Source: DASXUC01 sp036505015
GTDB taxonomy: Bacteria > Sysuimicrobiota > Sysuimicrobiia > Sysuimicrobiales > Kaftiobacteriaceae
Length of the DNA: 35,305 nt
Direction of reading: 5' to 3'
NCBI GenBank assembly: GCA_036505015.1
Contig: DASXUC010000045.1
Location: 1-35,305 of the forward strand
The position numbers and the translations under genes are program-made. Each line of letters opens with the position of its first letter. The stretch's first letter is position 1. Positions 15,728 to 24,298 of the stretch are shown piece after piece. The notes below the pieces were generated by a model. The model was given only the letters and a program-made list of their open reading frames with translations. It made no database searches and had not been told where the DNA came from.

Positions 15728-16386
15728 TCCCGCTCCGTGACGACAACCCGTCGTCCTCCCGTCCGATCACCACCTACCTGATCATCGCCATCTGCACGGT
15801 GGTGTTCCTCTACATGCTGAACCTGGGCTCGGAGCAGCGGGTGGAGGCGTTCGTGATCACGTGGGGCGCCACCCCGGCGGAGATCACGGGCCGGGTCGCG
15901 GGGGCGCAGGTGCATGGGTACGAAACCATTATCAGCTCGATGTTCATGCACGGCGGCTGGCTGCACCTGATCGGCAACATGCTCTACCTGTGGATCTTCG
16001 GCGACAACGTGGAGGACCTGATGGGCCACGTCGGCTACGGGGTGTTCTACGTGGTCGCCGGCGTTGCGGCCACCCTGACTCACGTGCTCTTCAACCCCGG
16101 GTCTACGGTGCCGCTGGTCGGTGCCAGCGGTGCGATCGCGGGAGTCCTGGGCGCGTATCTGGTGCTGTTTCCCCGCGCCCGCATCCTCTCGCTCGTGCCG
16201 TTCGGATTCTATTCCCGTGTCGTAGAAGTCCCCGCGATCTACTTTCTGCCCATCTGGTTTCTGCTGCAGTTCGCGCTCGGGTTCGCGGACACCGCCGGGT
16301 CCGGCAGCGGCGTGGCGTGGTTGGCGCACGTCGGCGGGTTTGTCACCGGAGCCGTGCTCGCACTGATCTTCGTGCGGCGCCGATAG
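15724..16386 (+). CDS. Rhomboid family intramembrane serine protease
   Basis: A 220-residue polytopic protease. The fold is recognised from SSMFMHGGWLHLIGNMLYLWIFGDNVED (loop 1 and second span), the serine motif GASGAIAG with nucleophile S135, and the histidine in WLAHVGGFVTG (H202). These give the complete Ser-His dyad of active rhomboids. About six spans are visible, and a short cytoplasmic N terminus (MIPLRDDNPSS) is typical of bacterial members. ATG at 15724 overlaps the preceding stop by four bases. Substrates are unknown. It is the second intramembrane protease within 5 kb, after rseP. Confidence 0.94.
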   Translation: MIPLRDDNPSSSRPITTYLIIAICTVVFLYMLNLGSEQRVEAFVITWGATPAEITGRVAGAQVHGYETIISSMFMHGGWLHLIGNMLYLWIFGDNVEDLMGHVGYGVFYVVAGVAATLTHVLFNPGSTVPLVGASGAIAGVLGAYLVLFPRARILSLVPFGFYSRVVEVPAIYFLPIWFLLQFALGFADTAGSGSGVAWLAHVGGFVTGAVLALIFVRRR

Positions 16387-16414
16387 ACCAGCGTCGCACC
16401 CTCGGTAGGAAACC

Positions 16415-16462
16415 TTGCACTTGTGCGAGAAACCCTAGTCTCGCATTCCAGGAAATAGGAGG
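16415..16462 (+). promoter_or_regulatory. Leader hairpin and strong ribosome site before the MAT gene
   Basis: The 85-base gap before the S-adenosylmethionine synthetase holds a 7-bp stem, TGCGAGA / TCTCGCA (16424-16430 with 16439-16445), with an 8-base loop. AGGAGG follows at 16457-16462, nine bases before the GTG. TTGCAC at 16415 could be a -35 box, but no good -10 follows. The hairpin lacks a T-tract. It does not resemble a SAM riboswitch class that I can recognise. Confidence 0.4.
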
Positions 16463-16471
16463 ACGTGGCAC

Positions 16472-17677
16472 GTGCGCCAGATCGACGTCGAAGTGCTGCC
16501 CGGCTCGCCGGTGTCCGAGCATGAAGTGGAAATCGTCGAGCGGAAGGGCGTCGGGCATCCCGACTCCATCTGCGACGCCATCATGGACCGGGTGAGCGTG
16601 GCGCTGAGCCGCGAGTACTTGCGCCGGTTTGACATGATTCTGCACCACAACATTGATAAGGCGTTCCTCGTCGCCGGCGATGCCGAGATCCGCTTGGGCG
16701 GCGGCCGGATCACCGAACCGATGCGGCTGATTTTCGGAGACCGCGCGACCTTCGAACACAACGGCGAGCGGGTTCCCATCGAAGAGATCGCGGTCAGCAC
16801 CGCCAAGGAGTGGATCAGGAACAACCTGCGGTTCGTCGATCCCGATGAGAACGTGCGTTACGACGTGCAGATCAAGCCCGGGTCCCCGGAGCTGGTCGAC
16901 ATCTTCTCCCGCGCGGTGCCCGGCGCCAACGATACGTCGGCCGCGGTTGGCTACGCGCCGCTGACGGAGACCGAGCGGCTGGTGCTCCAGGCCGAACGCC
17001 ACATGAACTCCCTGGCGTTCAAATCCCAGTTCCCGGAGGCCGGCGAAGATATCAAAGTGATGGGGTTCCGCCGGAACCGCGAACTGTCTCTGACCGCCGC
17101 CGTGGCGTTCGTGGATCGGTTCATCGACTCCGAAGACACCTATTTTCGGCGGAAAGAGCAAATGCATGATGCGGTGGAGGAGTTTGTCCGCGGTGAGGCG
17201 CGGGGTCTCGACGCGATCACGGTGAGCCTCAATACGGCTGATGACCGCCGCCGCGGGCTGGGCGGGATGTACTTGTCCGTGACCGGCACGTCGGCGGAAA
17301 GCGGGGACAGCGGCCAGATCGGGCGGGGGAACAAAGTGAACGGCGTCATTGCGCTGAACCGCCCGATGGGCACCGAAGCGGCCGCCGGCAAGAACCCCGT
17401 GTCCCACGTCGGCAAGATCTACACGATCATGACGCATCAGGTCGCCGCGCGCATCTACGAGGAAGTCCGGGGCGTGCGGGAAGTCTACGTGTGGATGCTC
17501 AGCCAGATCGGCTCGCCGATCGACCAGCCCAAGATCGCCGCCGCGCAGCTCATCCTCGAGAAGCGGGCGCGGCAGGCGGCGGCCATGCGCCGGGCGCGGG
17601 AAATCCTGGAGCGCGAACTGGCCGGCATTCAGACCCTCGTGCGCGGGCTGGCCGAGGGACGCTTTTCCGTTGTGTAA
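16472..17677 (+). CDS. mat: Archaeal-type S-adenosylmethionine synthetase (methionine adenosyltransferase)
   Basis: It makes S-adenosylmethionine from methionine and ATP. The 401-residue protein belongs to the archaeal MAT family (as in Methanocaldococcus jannaschii), not bacterial MetK. It reads VERKGVGHPDSICDAIMDRVS, then LHHNIDKAFLVAGDAE, GGGRITEPM, LNTADDRRRGLGGMYLSVTGTSAE and AGKNPVSHVGKIYTIM. It ends with VYVWMLSQIGSPIDQP. Bacterial MetK signatures (GAGDQG and GGGAFSGKD) are absent. The start is GTG with AGGAGG nine bases upstream. A strong terminator-like hairpin follows 24 bases after the stop, so it is probably its own transcription unit. SAM made here would feed the MTA phosphorylase encoded at 33 kb. 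Confidence 0.93.
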   Translation: MRQIDVEVLPGSPVSEHEVEIVERKGVGHPDSICDAIMDRVSVALSREYLRRFDMILHHNIDKAFLVAGDAEIRLGGGRITEPMRLIFGDRATFEHNGERVPIEEIAVSTAKEWIRNNLRFVDPDENVRYDVQIKPGSPELVDIFSRAVPGANDTSAAVGYAPLTETERLVLQAERHMNSLAFKSQFPEAGEDIKVMGFRRNRELSLTAAVAFVDRFIDSEDTYFRRKEQMHDAVEEFVRGEARGLDAITVSLNTADDRRRGLGGMYLSVTGTSAESGDSGQIGRGNKVNGVIALNRPMGTEAAAGKNPVSHVGKIYTIMTHQVAARIYEEVRGVREVYVWMLSQIGSPIDQPKIAAAQLILEKRARQAAAMRRAREILERELAGIQTLVRGLAEGRFSVV

Positions 17678-17696
17678 TCACGCCGTTCCGTCACAC

Positions 17697-18761
17697 GTGA
17701 GGGCGCCCGGGGTTCCCGGGCGCCGCGTTTTTCTGCTGCTGCTCGTAGGCGTGTTGGGGGTGTCCGGCTGCACGGTCCGCCGCAGCCACATTCCCGAGAG
17801 CACGCGCCAGCTGCTGGTCAGCCGTACGGTCCGGCTCATCGAGCGCCCCGCGTTGAGCCCGGCGGTATGGTCATCCGACGGCCGGCAGCTGGCGTACAGT
17901 GCCGCCGGCGGCGTGTGGGTCGCCGGGTTGGACGGCAAGGAGATGCGGATTGCGCCGGGGGGCGTCGTCACCGCAATCTCCTGGTCCGGACCACTGAACG
18001 CCATCGCGGTGATCGATCAGGGAACCGTATGGACGATGGGGGCGGATGGAACGAATCGCCGCCGCCTGGCGATCGAAGGGTTCGCGACTGAACTCGCCTG
18101 GTCGCCGGGTGGCGATCGGCTCGCGCTGCTCGTCCGCGACCCGTCGGGCGGGGGACAGTATGCATTGTGGCTGGCCAGCCGCGACGGGGGTTTCGTCCGC
18201 CGTGTTCGATCGGCGCCGGGACACGCGATGCGCGATCTGCAATGGTTCCCCGACGGATTGTACGTCTTCTATGGACTCTCATCCCCCTCTGACGCCGTGA
18301 TCACGGAAGCGTGGCGCGTGAGGGTCGCCTACCCCGACGCGCACACGATTCCGCTGATCGGTCCGGCGCGGTTCGTCCGGTTGTCGCCATCCGGCCGCAG
18401 CGTCGCCTATCTTGCGGGCACCGAGGTCCTTGACGATCGCGGGGAGCTCGTGGTGACCCGCCTCGACGGCACGGGCCGCGTGAATCTGGCACCGGCGGAT
18501 CGATACGGAGGGGTGGCCTGGGCTCCGCAGAGCGACAAGGTCGTGTACGCGCGAATGGAATCCGAAGCCGATGCGCAGATCTGGGTCGCAGATGCCGACG
18601 GCTCTGGGCGGCTGCGTGTGCTCGACTACGCGCTCGAGTTCTCCGATCCGAGCATCGCCCTCTCCCTGGCCTGGTCGCCGGATGGGCGTCACCTCGCGTT
18701 TGGCACGAACACGGGGAGTTTCACGGGACCGGTTTGGGTCGCCACGCTGGCCAGACGCTAA
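17697..18761 (+). CDS. Beta-propeller (TolB/WD40-like) lipoprotein
   Basis: A 354-residue predicted lipoprotein. After a basic start, the hydrophobic run FLLLLVGVLGVSGC ends in a lipobox with the modified Cys near residue 25. The rest is a repeated blade pattern typical of TolB-type six-bladed propellers: VWSSDGRQLAYSA, LAWSPGGDRLAL, LQWFPDGLYVFY, VAWAPQSDKVVYA and LAWSPDGRHLAFG, spaced about 45-60 residues apart. It would sit outside the cytoplasmic membrane and bind partner proteins or ligands. GTG at 17697 is the last start that leaves a complete signal peptide; TTG at 17670 is an upstream alternative. Its first codons contain a terminator-like hairpin. The specific function is unknown. 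Confidence 0.8.
   Translation: MRAPGVPGRRVFLLLLVGVLGVSGCTVRRSHIPESTRQLLVSRTVRLIERPALSPAVWSSDGRQLAYSAAGGVWVAGLDGKEMRIAPGGVVTAISWSGPLNAIAVIDQGTVWTMGADGTNRRRLAIEGFATELAWSPGGDRLALLVRDPSGGGQYALWLASRDGGFVRRVRSAPGHAMRDLQWFPDGLYVFYGLSSPSDAVITEAWRVRVAYPDAHTIPLIGPARFVRLSPSGRSVAYLAGTEVLDDRGELVVTRLDGTGRVNLAPADRYGGVAWAPQSDKVVYARMESEADAQIWVADADGSGRLRVLDYALEFSDPSIALSLAWSPDGRHLAFGTNTGSFTGPVWVATLARR
17702..17732 (+). terminator. Intrinsic-terminator-like hairpin after the MAT gene
   Basis: A perfect 10-bp G/C stem, GGCGCCCGGG (17702-17711) and CCCGGGCGCC (17715-17724), closes a 3-base loop and is followed by GCG and five T residues (17728-17732). This is the canonical form of a Rho-independent terminator for the upstream gene. 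It lies within codons 2-12 of the lipoprotein gene as annotated, so transcription of that gene must either read through or begin elsewhere. Confidence 0.65.
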
Positions 18762-18769
18762 GCAGATCG

Positions 18770-18809
18770 GGATCCCCGTATCCCTTTGTTCCCTTATCCC
18801 GTTCTCCCG
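18770..18809 (+). repeat. Phased 8-mer array (NNNTCCCN) upstream of the FmdB-like gene
   Basis: Five 8-base words in register: GGATCCCC, GTATCCCT, TTGTTCCC, TTATCCCG, TTCTCCCG. The word TTGTTCCC is identical to the third unit of the array before rpsB. The array fills most of the 68-base gap after the lipoprotein gene and ends nine bases before a TATAAT box. Confidence 0.7.
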
Positions 18810-18817
18810 TGGTTCTG

Positions 18818-18823
18818 TATAAT
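18818..18823 (+). promoter_or_regulatory. Perfect -10 box; likely leaderless promoter of the FmdB-like gene
   Basis: TATAAT is followed by six bases and then the ATG at 18830, the spacing expected if transcription starts at or next to the A of the start codon. No Shine-Dalgarno sequence is present, which agrees with a leaderless mRNA. There is no TTGACA-like hexamer 16-18 bases upstream; that position falls in the 8-mer array (TATCCC). Confidence 0.6.
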
Positions 18824-18829
18824 TGGGTT

Positions 18830-19099
18830 ATGCCGTTGTACGAATACCGCTGCACGCAGTGCGATCATTTGTTTGAAGTGTTCCACCCGGTCGGAGGCTC
18901 CCCGGGGCCGTGCCCGGTCTGTGGGGGACCGGCGCGGCGGGTCTTTACCTCCGTTGGTCTGATCTTCAAGGGGAAGGGGTTTCACACCACCGACTACCGG
19001 AAGGCGCCGGCAGGTGACGGCGCGCCCAAGGAGCCGTCCGCTGACACTACCCCAAAAACCGATTCGACCACCAAGGCGCCGGCTTCAAAACCTGACTGA
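18830..19099 (+). CDS. FmdB-family zinc-ribbon protein
   Basis: An 89-residue protein beginning MPLYEYRCTQCDHLFEVFH, the hallmark of the FmdB/CxxC-CxxC putative regulatory family, with a second pair in CPVCGGPARRVFT. The four cysteines form one zinc ribbon over about residues 8-35. The tail from about 55 on is low-complexity, rich in Lys, Pro, Thr and Ala, and probably disordered. The family is widespread, but its role in most bacteria is undefined; it was first named from formamidase operons. The start follows a TATAAT box closely, suggesting leaderless expression. It ends five bases before the next gene. Confidence 0.88.
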   Translation: MPLYEYRCTQCDHLFEVFHPVGGSPGPCPVCGGPARRVFTSVGLIFKGKGFHTTDYRKAPAGDGAPKEPSADTTPKTDSTTKAPASKPD

Positions 19100-19103
19100 T
19101 CGA

Positions 19104-20891
19104 GTGCGCTGGACAGGGCATGGCGTGTGGGCCGTGTCCCTTTTGCTTTTTCTCGCCGCCGTGCATGCCGCCGACGCCGCGCCGGCGGTCAGTGTCAGCA
19201 CCGACCTCGGCTTCTCGGGCTGGGTCGTTCCAGACGTCTGGCTGCCCCTGCGCGTCGAGGTCCGGTCGAGCATCGCACTCAGTGGTGTCGTCGACGTCGA
19301 GGTTCCCAATGGGCCGGCGGCCGGCGCGGCGGTGTACCGGCGGGCGCTGCTGATCTCACCCGGGTCCCGCCTGCGGTTCACCATCCCGGTAGTGATCCAG
19401 GATCCGAGGCGTCCGCTGATCCTGACCGTGCGCGATGCCCATGGGGAAGCGGTGCTGCGCCAGGACATCGTGATCGGCCGCGACCGGGTGGTGGAAGGCG
19501 TGGTCATCGCGCTCTCCTCGGACCCGGCCGGTCTGGAGTTTCTGGCCGGCTACCCGCGCCGGCTCCGGGGGGCTTACGTGGGGGAAGCCATGCTGCCCGA
19601 TCACTGGGCCGCCTATGCGGGCGTGGACCTTGTGGTGCTCCGCGACGCGGACGAGCGGAGTCTGTCGGGCGTTCAGCGGCGAGCCTTGCGGCAATGGGTG
19701 GCCCAAGGCGGCCGGCTGCTGGTCACAGGCGGCATCCTGCAGCAGCGGCAGGCCTGGCTGGCTGATCTCCTGCCCGCCGTCGTCTCGCCGGCACCGGTGA
19801 TGGCGTCCGCCGAGCGGCTGCTTCCGGGGATGCCCGCGCCGCTGCCGGTCGCCGTGCTGCGGCCCAAGCCCGGCGCCGAGGCCCGACCGGCCGGAGGTCT
19901 GCCGTTGGTCGTCAGCCGCCCGTACGGTAGAGGCCTGGTGATGGCATGGGCGTTCGATGCCTTCGCGCCCTCTGTCCGCAGCTGGCCCGGACGCCTCGCG
20001 TTGTGGGATCAGATCCTCACGGGTCGTCCTGCGCGTCCGGTTGCGCAGCAGGATCTCATCGACGTCATTCCCACGGCCCGGACCCTGTCTGGTGCGGCCC
20101 AGGTCCAGATCGTTGCGCTGGCGGTGCTCTACATCCTGGCGATCCGGCTGGTCTTGCGTCGCGCGGCGGGCCGCGCCGCCGTCCTCGTGGCACTGGCCAC
20201 CGTCGTCGCCGTCTTTACGATTCTTCTCTACGCGGCCTCCTCCACCGCGCGCCGGTCGGCGGCGGCGACGGTGCAACTGTCGGTGGTGGAATCGACGGGA
20301 GCGGGCGACCTCGCCGCTGTGAAGACCTACCTCGCCGTCCTGCTTCCGTATGGGGGGTCGTATCGGGTGACGACGCCCGATGGATCGCTGCTGCGGCCGA
20401 TGGCTCCTCTCGCAGTGCTCTCCACCGCCGCCAACGCCGTCGAGGGGGAAGCCGCCCCGAGTGTGCTGCTCTTCGAAGCCGTGCAGACCATCGCGTTTCC
20501 CGTACACGGGCAGGCGGTAGCCTCGGGGGAGGGGCTCGAGCTGGATGTCGACAACGGCAGCGGGCTGACGATGACGGCGCCCAGCGTGTACTTGAACGGA
20601 CAGACCCAGGCGCTGCCGGAGATCGCCGCCCACCTCGCCGTGCCGCTGCCTCCGCAGCAATGGGAGCGCGCCGATCGCAACACCGCGTCGGGGAATTTCG
20701 AGCATGATGCCCGGGTGCGGCTGGCCGCGCGTTTGGACGCGTATATGACCCCTGCTATAATCGGGTACAAGACGCTGTGGTTGATCGGTGCGATTCGTGA
20801 CCCGCGTCTATCCGCACACCTGGACGGGGCAGGCGAGCAGCAGGGACTCTCCCTGGTGCTCAGTCCCATTGACGTGACGGGAGGGCGCTGA
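19104..20891 (+). CDS. Large secreted/membrane protein of the MoxR-type operon
   Basis: A 595-residue protein that I know only by context. It has a signal sequence (VWAVSLLLFLAAVHAADA), then an extracytoplasmic beta-rich region (about 25-150). A segment reminiscent of the glutamine-amidotransferase-like fold follows (VDLVVLRDADERSLS...WVAQGGRLLVTGG, about 165-220). Two closely spaced spans lie near 335-385, and a further extracytoplasmic domain ends the protein. This pattern recurs in proteins encoded with MoxR/DUF58/VWA genes. GTG at 19104 fits the signal peptide and follows FmdB by four bases; the frame is open back to 19014, overlapping that gene. It is followed ten bases later by the ABC-2-like permease. 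The role is unknown. Confidence 0.7.
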   Translation: MRWTGHGVWAVSLLLFLAAVHAADAAPAVSVSTDLGFSGWVVPDVWLPLRVEVRSSIALSGVVDVEVPNGPAAGAAVYRRALLISPGSRLRFTIPVVIQDPRRPLILTVRDAHGEAVLRQDIVIGRDRVVEGVVIALSSDPAGLEFLAGYPRRLRGAYVGEAMLPDHWAAYAGVDLVVLRDADERSLSGVQRRALRQWVAQGGRLLVTGGILQQRQAWLADLLPAVVSPAPVMASAERLLPGMPAPLPVAVLRPKPGAEARPAGGLPLVVSRPYGRGLVMAWAFDAFAPSVRSWPGRLALWDQILTGRPARPVAQQDLIDVIPTARTLSGAAQVQIVALAVLYILAIRLVLRRAAGRAAVLVALATVVAVFTILLYAASSTARRSAAATVQLSVVESTGAGDLAAVKTYLAVLLPYGGSYRVTTPDGSLLRPMAPLAVLSTAANAVEGEAAPSVLLFEAVQTIAFPVHGQAVASGEGLELDVDNGSGLTMTAPSVYLNGQTQALPEIAAHLAVPLPPQQWERADRNTASGNFEHDARVRLAARLDAYMTPAIIGYKTLWLIGAIRDPRLSAHLDGAGEQQGLSLVLSPIDVTGGR

Positions 20892-20901
20892 CCGCTTGGG
20901 C

Positions 20902-21627
20902 ATGCGAACCAACCCGATTGTCCGCGGTGACCTCCGGGCCCGCCTGGGCAGCGCCAAGGCGATTGCCGGGTACACGGTGTTCCTGAGTCTGCTCGCCGTC
21001 CTGGCCATTCTCTCGCTTCCCCCGGAGCTCGGCCGGATGCAGGACGTGCGCCAGCAAGGTTTGCTGCAGATCTTTGTGATCGCACAGGCGTTGTTCGTCA
21101 TCTACTTCACATCCGCCACGGCCTCGGGCGAGGTCGCCATCGAGGGTGAGAAAGCCCCCTGGGATCTGGCCGCGACATCGTTTTCGAGCGCCGCCATCGC
21201 CCGCGGGAAGCTCCTCACCTCAGCGGTGTTTGCCATGCTGCTCGTGTTGCTCGGTCTGCCCCTGACCGCCGCCGTGGCCGGTATACGTGGGCAGGGACTG
21301 GGAGCGGTCGCCGCCTCCGGGGTGGTCGTCGTCGCCGCGGGCGCCGCATTGGGGATCTGGGCAGCGGTCTATGCGGCGCTGTTCGAATCGGATTTCGCCC
21401 GCACCGTCGTGCACTGGCTGACGCTCCTGGGCGTCGTGCTGGCCGCCGCGGTCCTGCCGCCGCCCTGGAGGCTCATCAGTCCGGTGTACGGTGTTCCCGC
21501 CGCGATGAGCGGTGACACCGTGGGTGTCCTCATCGCCCTGGGGATCTACGCGGCACTGGCGGCCGGCGGATCCGTCGCACTGTCCTCCCGGATCACGGCG
21601 ATCCGGCGGGAGGCGCAGGCCACGTGA
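20902..21627 (+). CDS. ABC-2 type transporter permease-like membrane protein
   Basis: A 241-residue protein with about six hydrophobic spans and no large soluble domain. The N terminus (MRTNPIVRGDLRARLGSAKAI) followed by a first span, then ATASGEVAIEGEKAPWDLAATS between spans 2 and 3, is the pattern of ABC-2 permeases, where a conserved Glu-rich loop precedes the third helix. TTG at 20896 could add two residues, but the ATG at 20902 is the simpler start. No ATP-binding subunit is encoded beside it in this window. The tail overlaps the next gene by four bases, placing it firmly in the MoxR operon. Confidence 0.72.
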   Translation: MRTNPIVRGDLRARLGSAKAIAGYTVFLSLLAVLAILSLPPELGRMQDVRQQGLLQIFVIAQALFVIYFTSATASGEVAIEGEKAPWDLAATSFSSAAIARGKLLTSAVFAMLLVLLGLPLTAAVAGIRGQGLGAVAASGVVVVAAGAALGIWAAVYAALFESDFARTVVHWLTLLGVVLAAAVLPPPWRLISPVYGVPAAMSGDTVGVLIALGIYAALAAGGSVALSSRITAIRREAQAT

Positions 21628-23174
21628 GGCTGTCGACGCGCGACGATCTCTTGGAGATGATCCGCCGCCTGGCCCTGCGGCTCACCGCCGCCCGCGCGCT
21701 GCGCACCGCTGCGCGAACGGGCGCCGGTGCCCTGCTGGCCCTGCTGCTCGTCGAAATCCTGAATCTCGTCGTCCCGCTGGCCTCAATCTCGGTGCGCACC
21801 GCAGTGATCGCCTCCGTGGTTGCCGCATCCGCCCTCGCCCTGCTGGCGATGGTGCTGCAGCGGGTGGATCTGCTCACCGCGAGCCGGATCGTCGATGTGA
21901 AGATGGGACTGGAAGAACGCTCCAGCACCGCGGTCGAAATCGCGCTGGCCTCCGCGGGGCCGACCCCGATGGGCCAGCGGGTGATCGCCGATGCCGTCGA
22001 TCATCTCGCCGGCATCAGCGGGGCGGAGGCGTTTCCGATGAGACCGCCGAGGGAAGCGCTCGTTGCACTGGCGCTGGTGCTCGCGATCGCCGCATGGACG
22101 ACCTGGTTGCACGGGCTGACGTTGCCCGGTACCCCCGCCCGGCGCACCACCGAGATCATCAAGCAGGAGGGCCGGCGACTGGAACAGTTTGCGCAGGCGC
22201 TGCAGTCACGCGCGCGGACCGACCGATCCGTCCAGACCCGCCGAATGGCGGGCCAGATGCGGGAATTGGGAGCCGGATTACAGCGCGAGCGGTTGGGCCG
22301 CGCGGACGCTCTGGCGCGCGTCGGTGATCTGGCCCGGCAGGCCGAGTCGATCCGCCAGCAGATCAGCGACCGACTCAAGGCATCCCGGCCGTCGGCTGCT
22401 CCCGACAGCGCCCTTCCCGACAGTCTCTTCCGCCGCGAGAGCGTGCAGCGCCAGGTGCGGCAGCTGCGCGAACTGGCATCGCGGCTGCAGGATCCGGCTG
22501 TCTCGCGCCAGGACATCATTGACCGGCTCGGTGCGATCACCCGCGAAGGCGAAGGAAACCAGCCGGCCGCGGTCCAGCGGCAGTTGCAGCAGGCCAGGCA
22601 GCAGCTGGAAAGCGGAAACGCGCCTGGCGCGGGGGAGTCACTGACGCAGGCCCTGCACGAACTCGAGGGGTTGGAGAACCTGCTGACGGACCAGGAAGGC
22701 ATCCGCCGGGCGCAGCAGCAACTGGAAGAATCCCGTTCCGGGATCGCCGGGGGCGGGGAGTCGCAGGAGCCATCCGCCGAGCAGCGGTCCGGCACCGCCC
22801 CCGCGGCGCCGGCCCCGGGATCCAACCGGCCGCGCCAGGATCCGTCGTCATCAGACCAGACCCCTCCGCCACAGGGTCCCAACGAGGGCATCACGCCGGG
22901 AACCGGGCAGGTCTCAGAAAAACTCGGCCCGGCGACGCCCCGGCTTCAGGCGCAGCGGACTCCCGAGCGCGTCAAGGGCGTGCAGGGGCAGGGAGAGGTA
23001 TCGGCATCGACGGTGACCGGCACCGGCCGCCGGGCCGTCCCCCACGTGGCACGGTCGGGTGAGGAACCGGCGCTGGTCCGTCAGGTCGATGCCTACATGG
23101 AGCGGGCCAGAGTTCCCGCCCGCTACCGGCTACTGGTTCGCCGATATTTCGAGAGACTTGCGCAGCTGCGATGA
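21624..23174 (+). CDS. Coiled-coil membrane protein of the MoxR-type operon
   Basis: A 516-residue protein without a family name I can assign. Two spans occur near 35-75 and one near 150-170. They are followed by a long charged helical region (about 185-380) rich in Gln, Arg and Glu with heptad-like leucines, probably coiled coil. A Pro/Ser/Gln-rich linker (about 375-450) follows, then a compact basic end (ALVRQVDAYMERARVPARYRLLVRRYFERL). Membrane proteins of this layout occur ahead of moxR in many bacteria. The GTG start overlaps the permease stop by four bases. The stop is followed by a 7-mer word array and then moxR. Confidence 0.65.
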   Translation: MRLSTRDDLLEMIRRLALRLTAARALRTAARTGAGALLALLLVEILNLVVPLASISVRTAVIASVVAASALALLAMVLQRVDLLTASRIVDVKMGLEERSSTAVEIALASAGPTPMGQRVIADAVDHLAGISGAEAFPMRPPREALVALALVLAIAAWTTWLHGLTLPGTPARRTTEIIKQEGRRLEQFAQALQSRARTDRSVQTRRMAGQMRELGAGLQRERLGRADALARVGDLARQAESIRQQISDRLKASRPSAAPDSALPDSLFRRESVQRQVRQLRELASRLQDPAVSRQDIIDRLGAITREGEGNQPAAVQRQLQQARQQLESGNAPGAGESLTQALHELEGLENLLTDQEGIRRAQQQLEESRSGIAGGGESQEPSAEQRSGTAPAAPAPGSNRPRQDPSSSDQTPPPQGPNEGITPGTGQVSEKLGPATPRLQAQRTPERVKGVQGQGEVSASTVTGTGRRAVPHVARSGEEPALVRQVDAYMERARVPARYRLLVRRYFERLAQLR

Positions 23175-23184
23175 ATCCGGTTGG

Positions 23185-23212
23185 ACTACCAACTACCAAC
23201 CGCCAACTACCA
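23185..23212 (+). repeat. Phased 7-mer array (ACTACCA) before moxR
   Basis: Four 7-base words run in register: ACTACCA, ACTACCA, ACCGCCA, ACTACCA, then ACG. The array takes up half of the 59-base gap between the coiled-coil protein and moxR and ends ten bases before the moxR AGGAGG. A short GGTTGG (23179-23184) just upstream can pair with CCAACC inside the array. Confidence 0.75.
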
Positions 23213-23233
23213 ACGTAGAGCAGGAGGACTGCG

Positions 23234-24219
<986 letters not shown>

Positions 24220-24223
<4 letters not shown>

Positions 24224-24289
24224 CTGGTGACGCGTGACTGGTGACGGCGAAGGCCACATACGCGTCACGCGCCACAGGTCACGAGTCAC
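24220..24289. repeat. Inverted 7-mer word array (GTGACNN) between moxR and the DUF58 gene
   Basis: Four units on the + strand, GTGACTG, GTGACGC, GTGACTG and GTGACGG (24220-24247), are followed after 14 bases by four reverse-complement units, GCGTCAC, GCGCCAC, AGGTCAC and GAGTCAC (24262-24289). The two arms can fold into one imperfect hairpin with the invariant GTGAC/GTCAC cores paired. The first unit begins in the final codons of moxR. The array nearly fills the gap before the DUF58 ATG at 24299. No T-tract follows. Confidence 0.85.
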
Positions 24290-24298
24290 CGCCTCGCA

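Noticed and set aside
16387..16471. SAM riboswitch before the S-adenosylmethionine synthetase
   Set aside because: The gap is only 85 bases and shows one 7-bp hairpin without the conserved core of a known SAM-sensing class.
20756..20761. Perfect TATAAT inside the large secreted-protein gene
   Set aside because: It lies within coding sequence 140 bases before the next start, with no -35 partner; most likely incidental.
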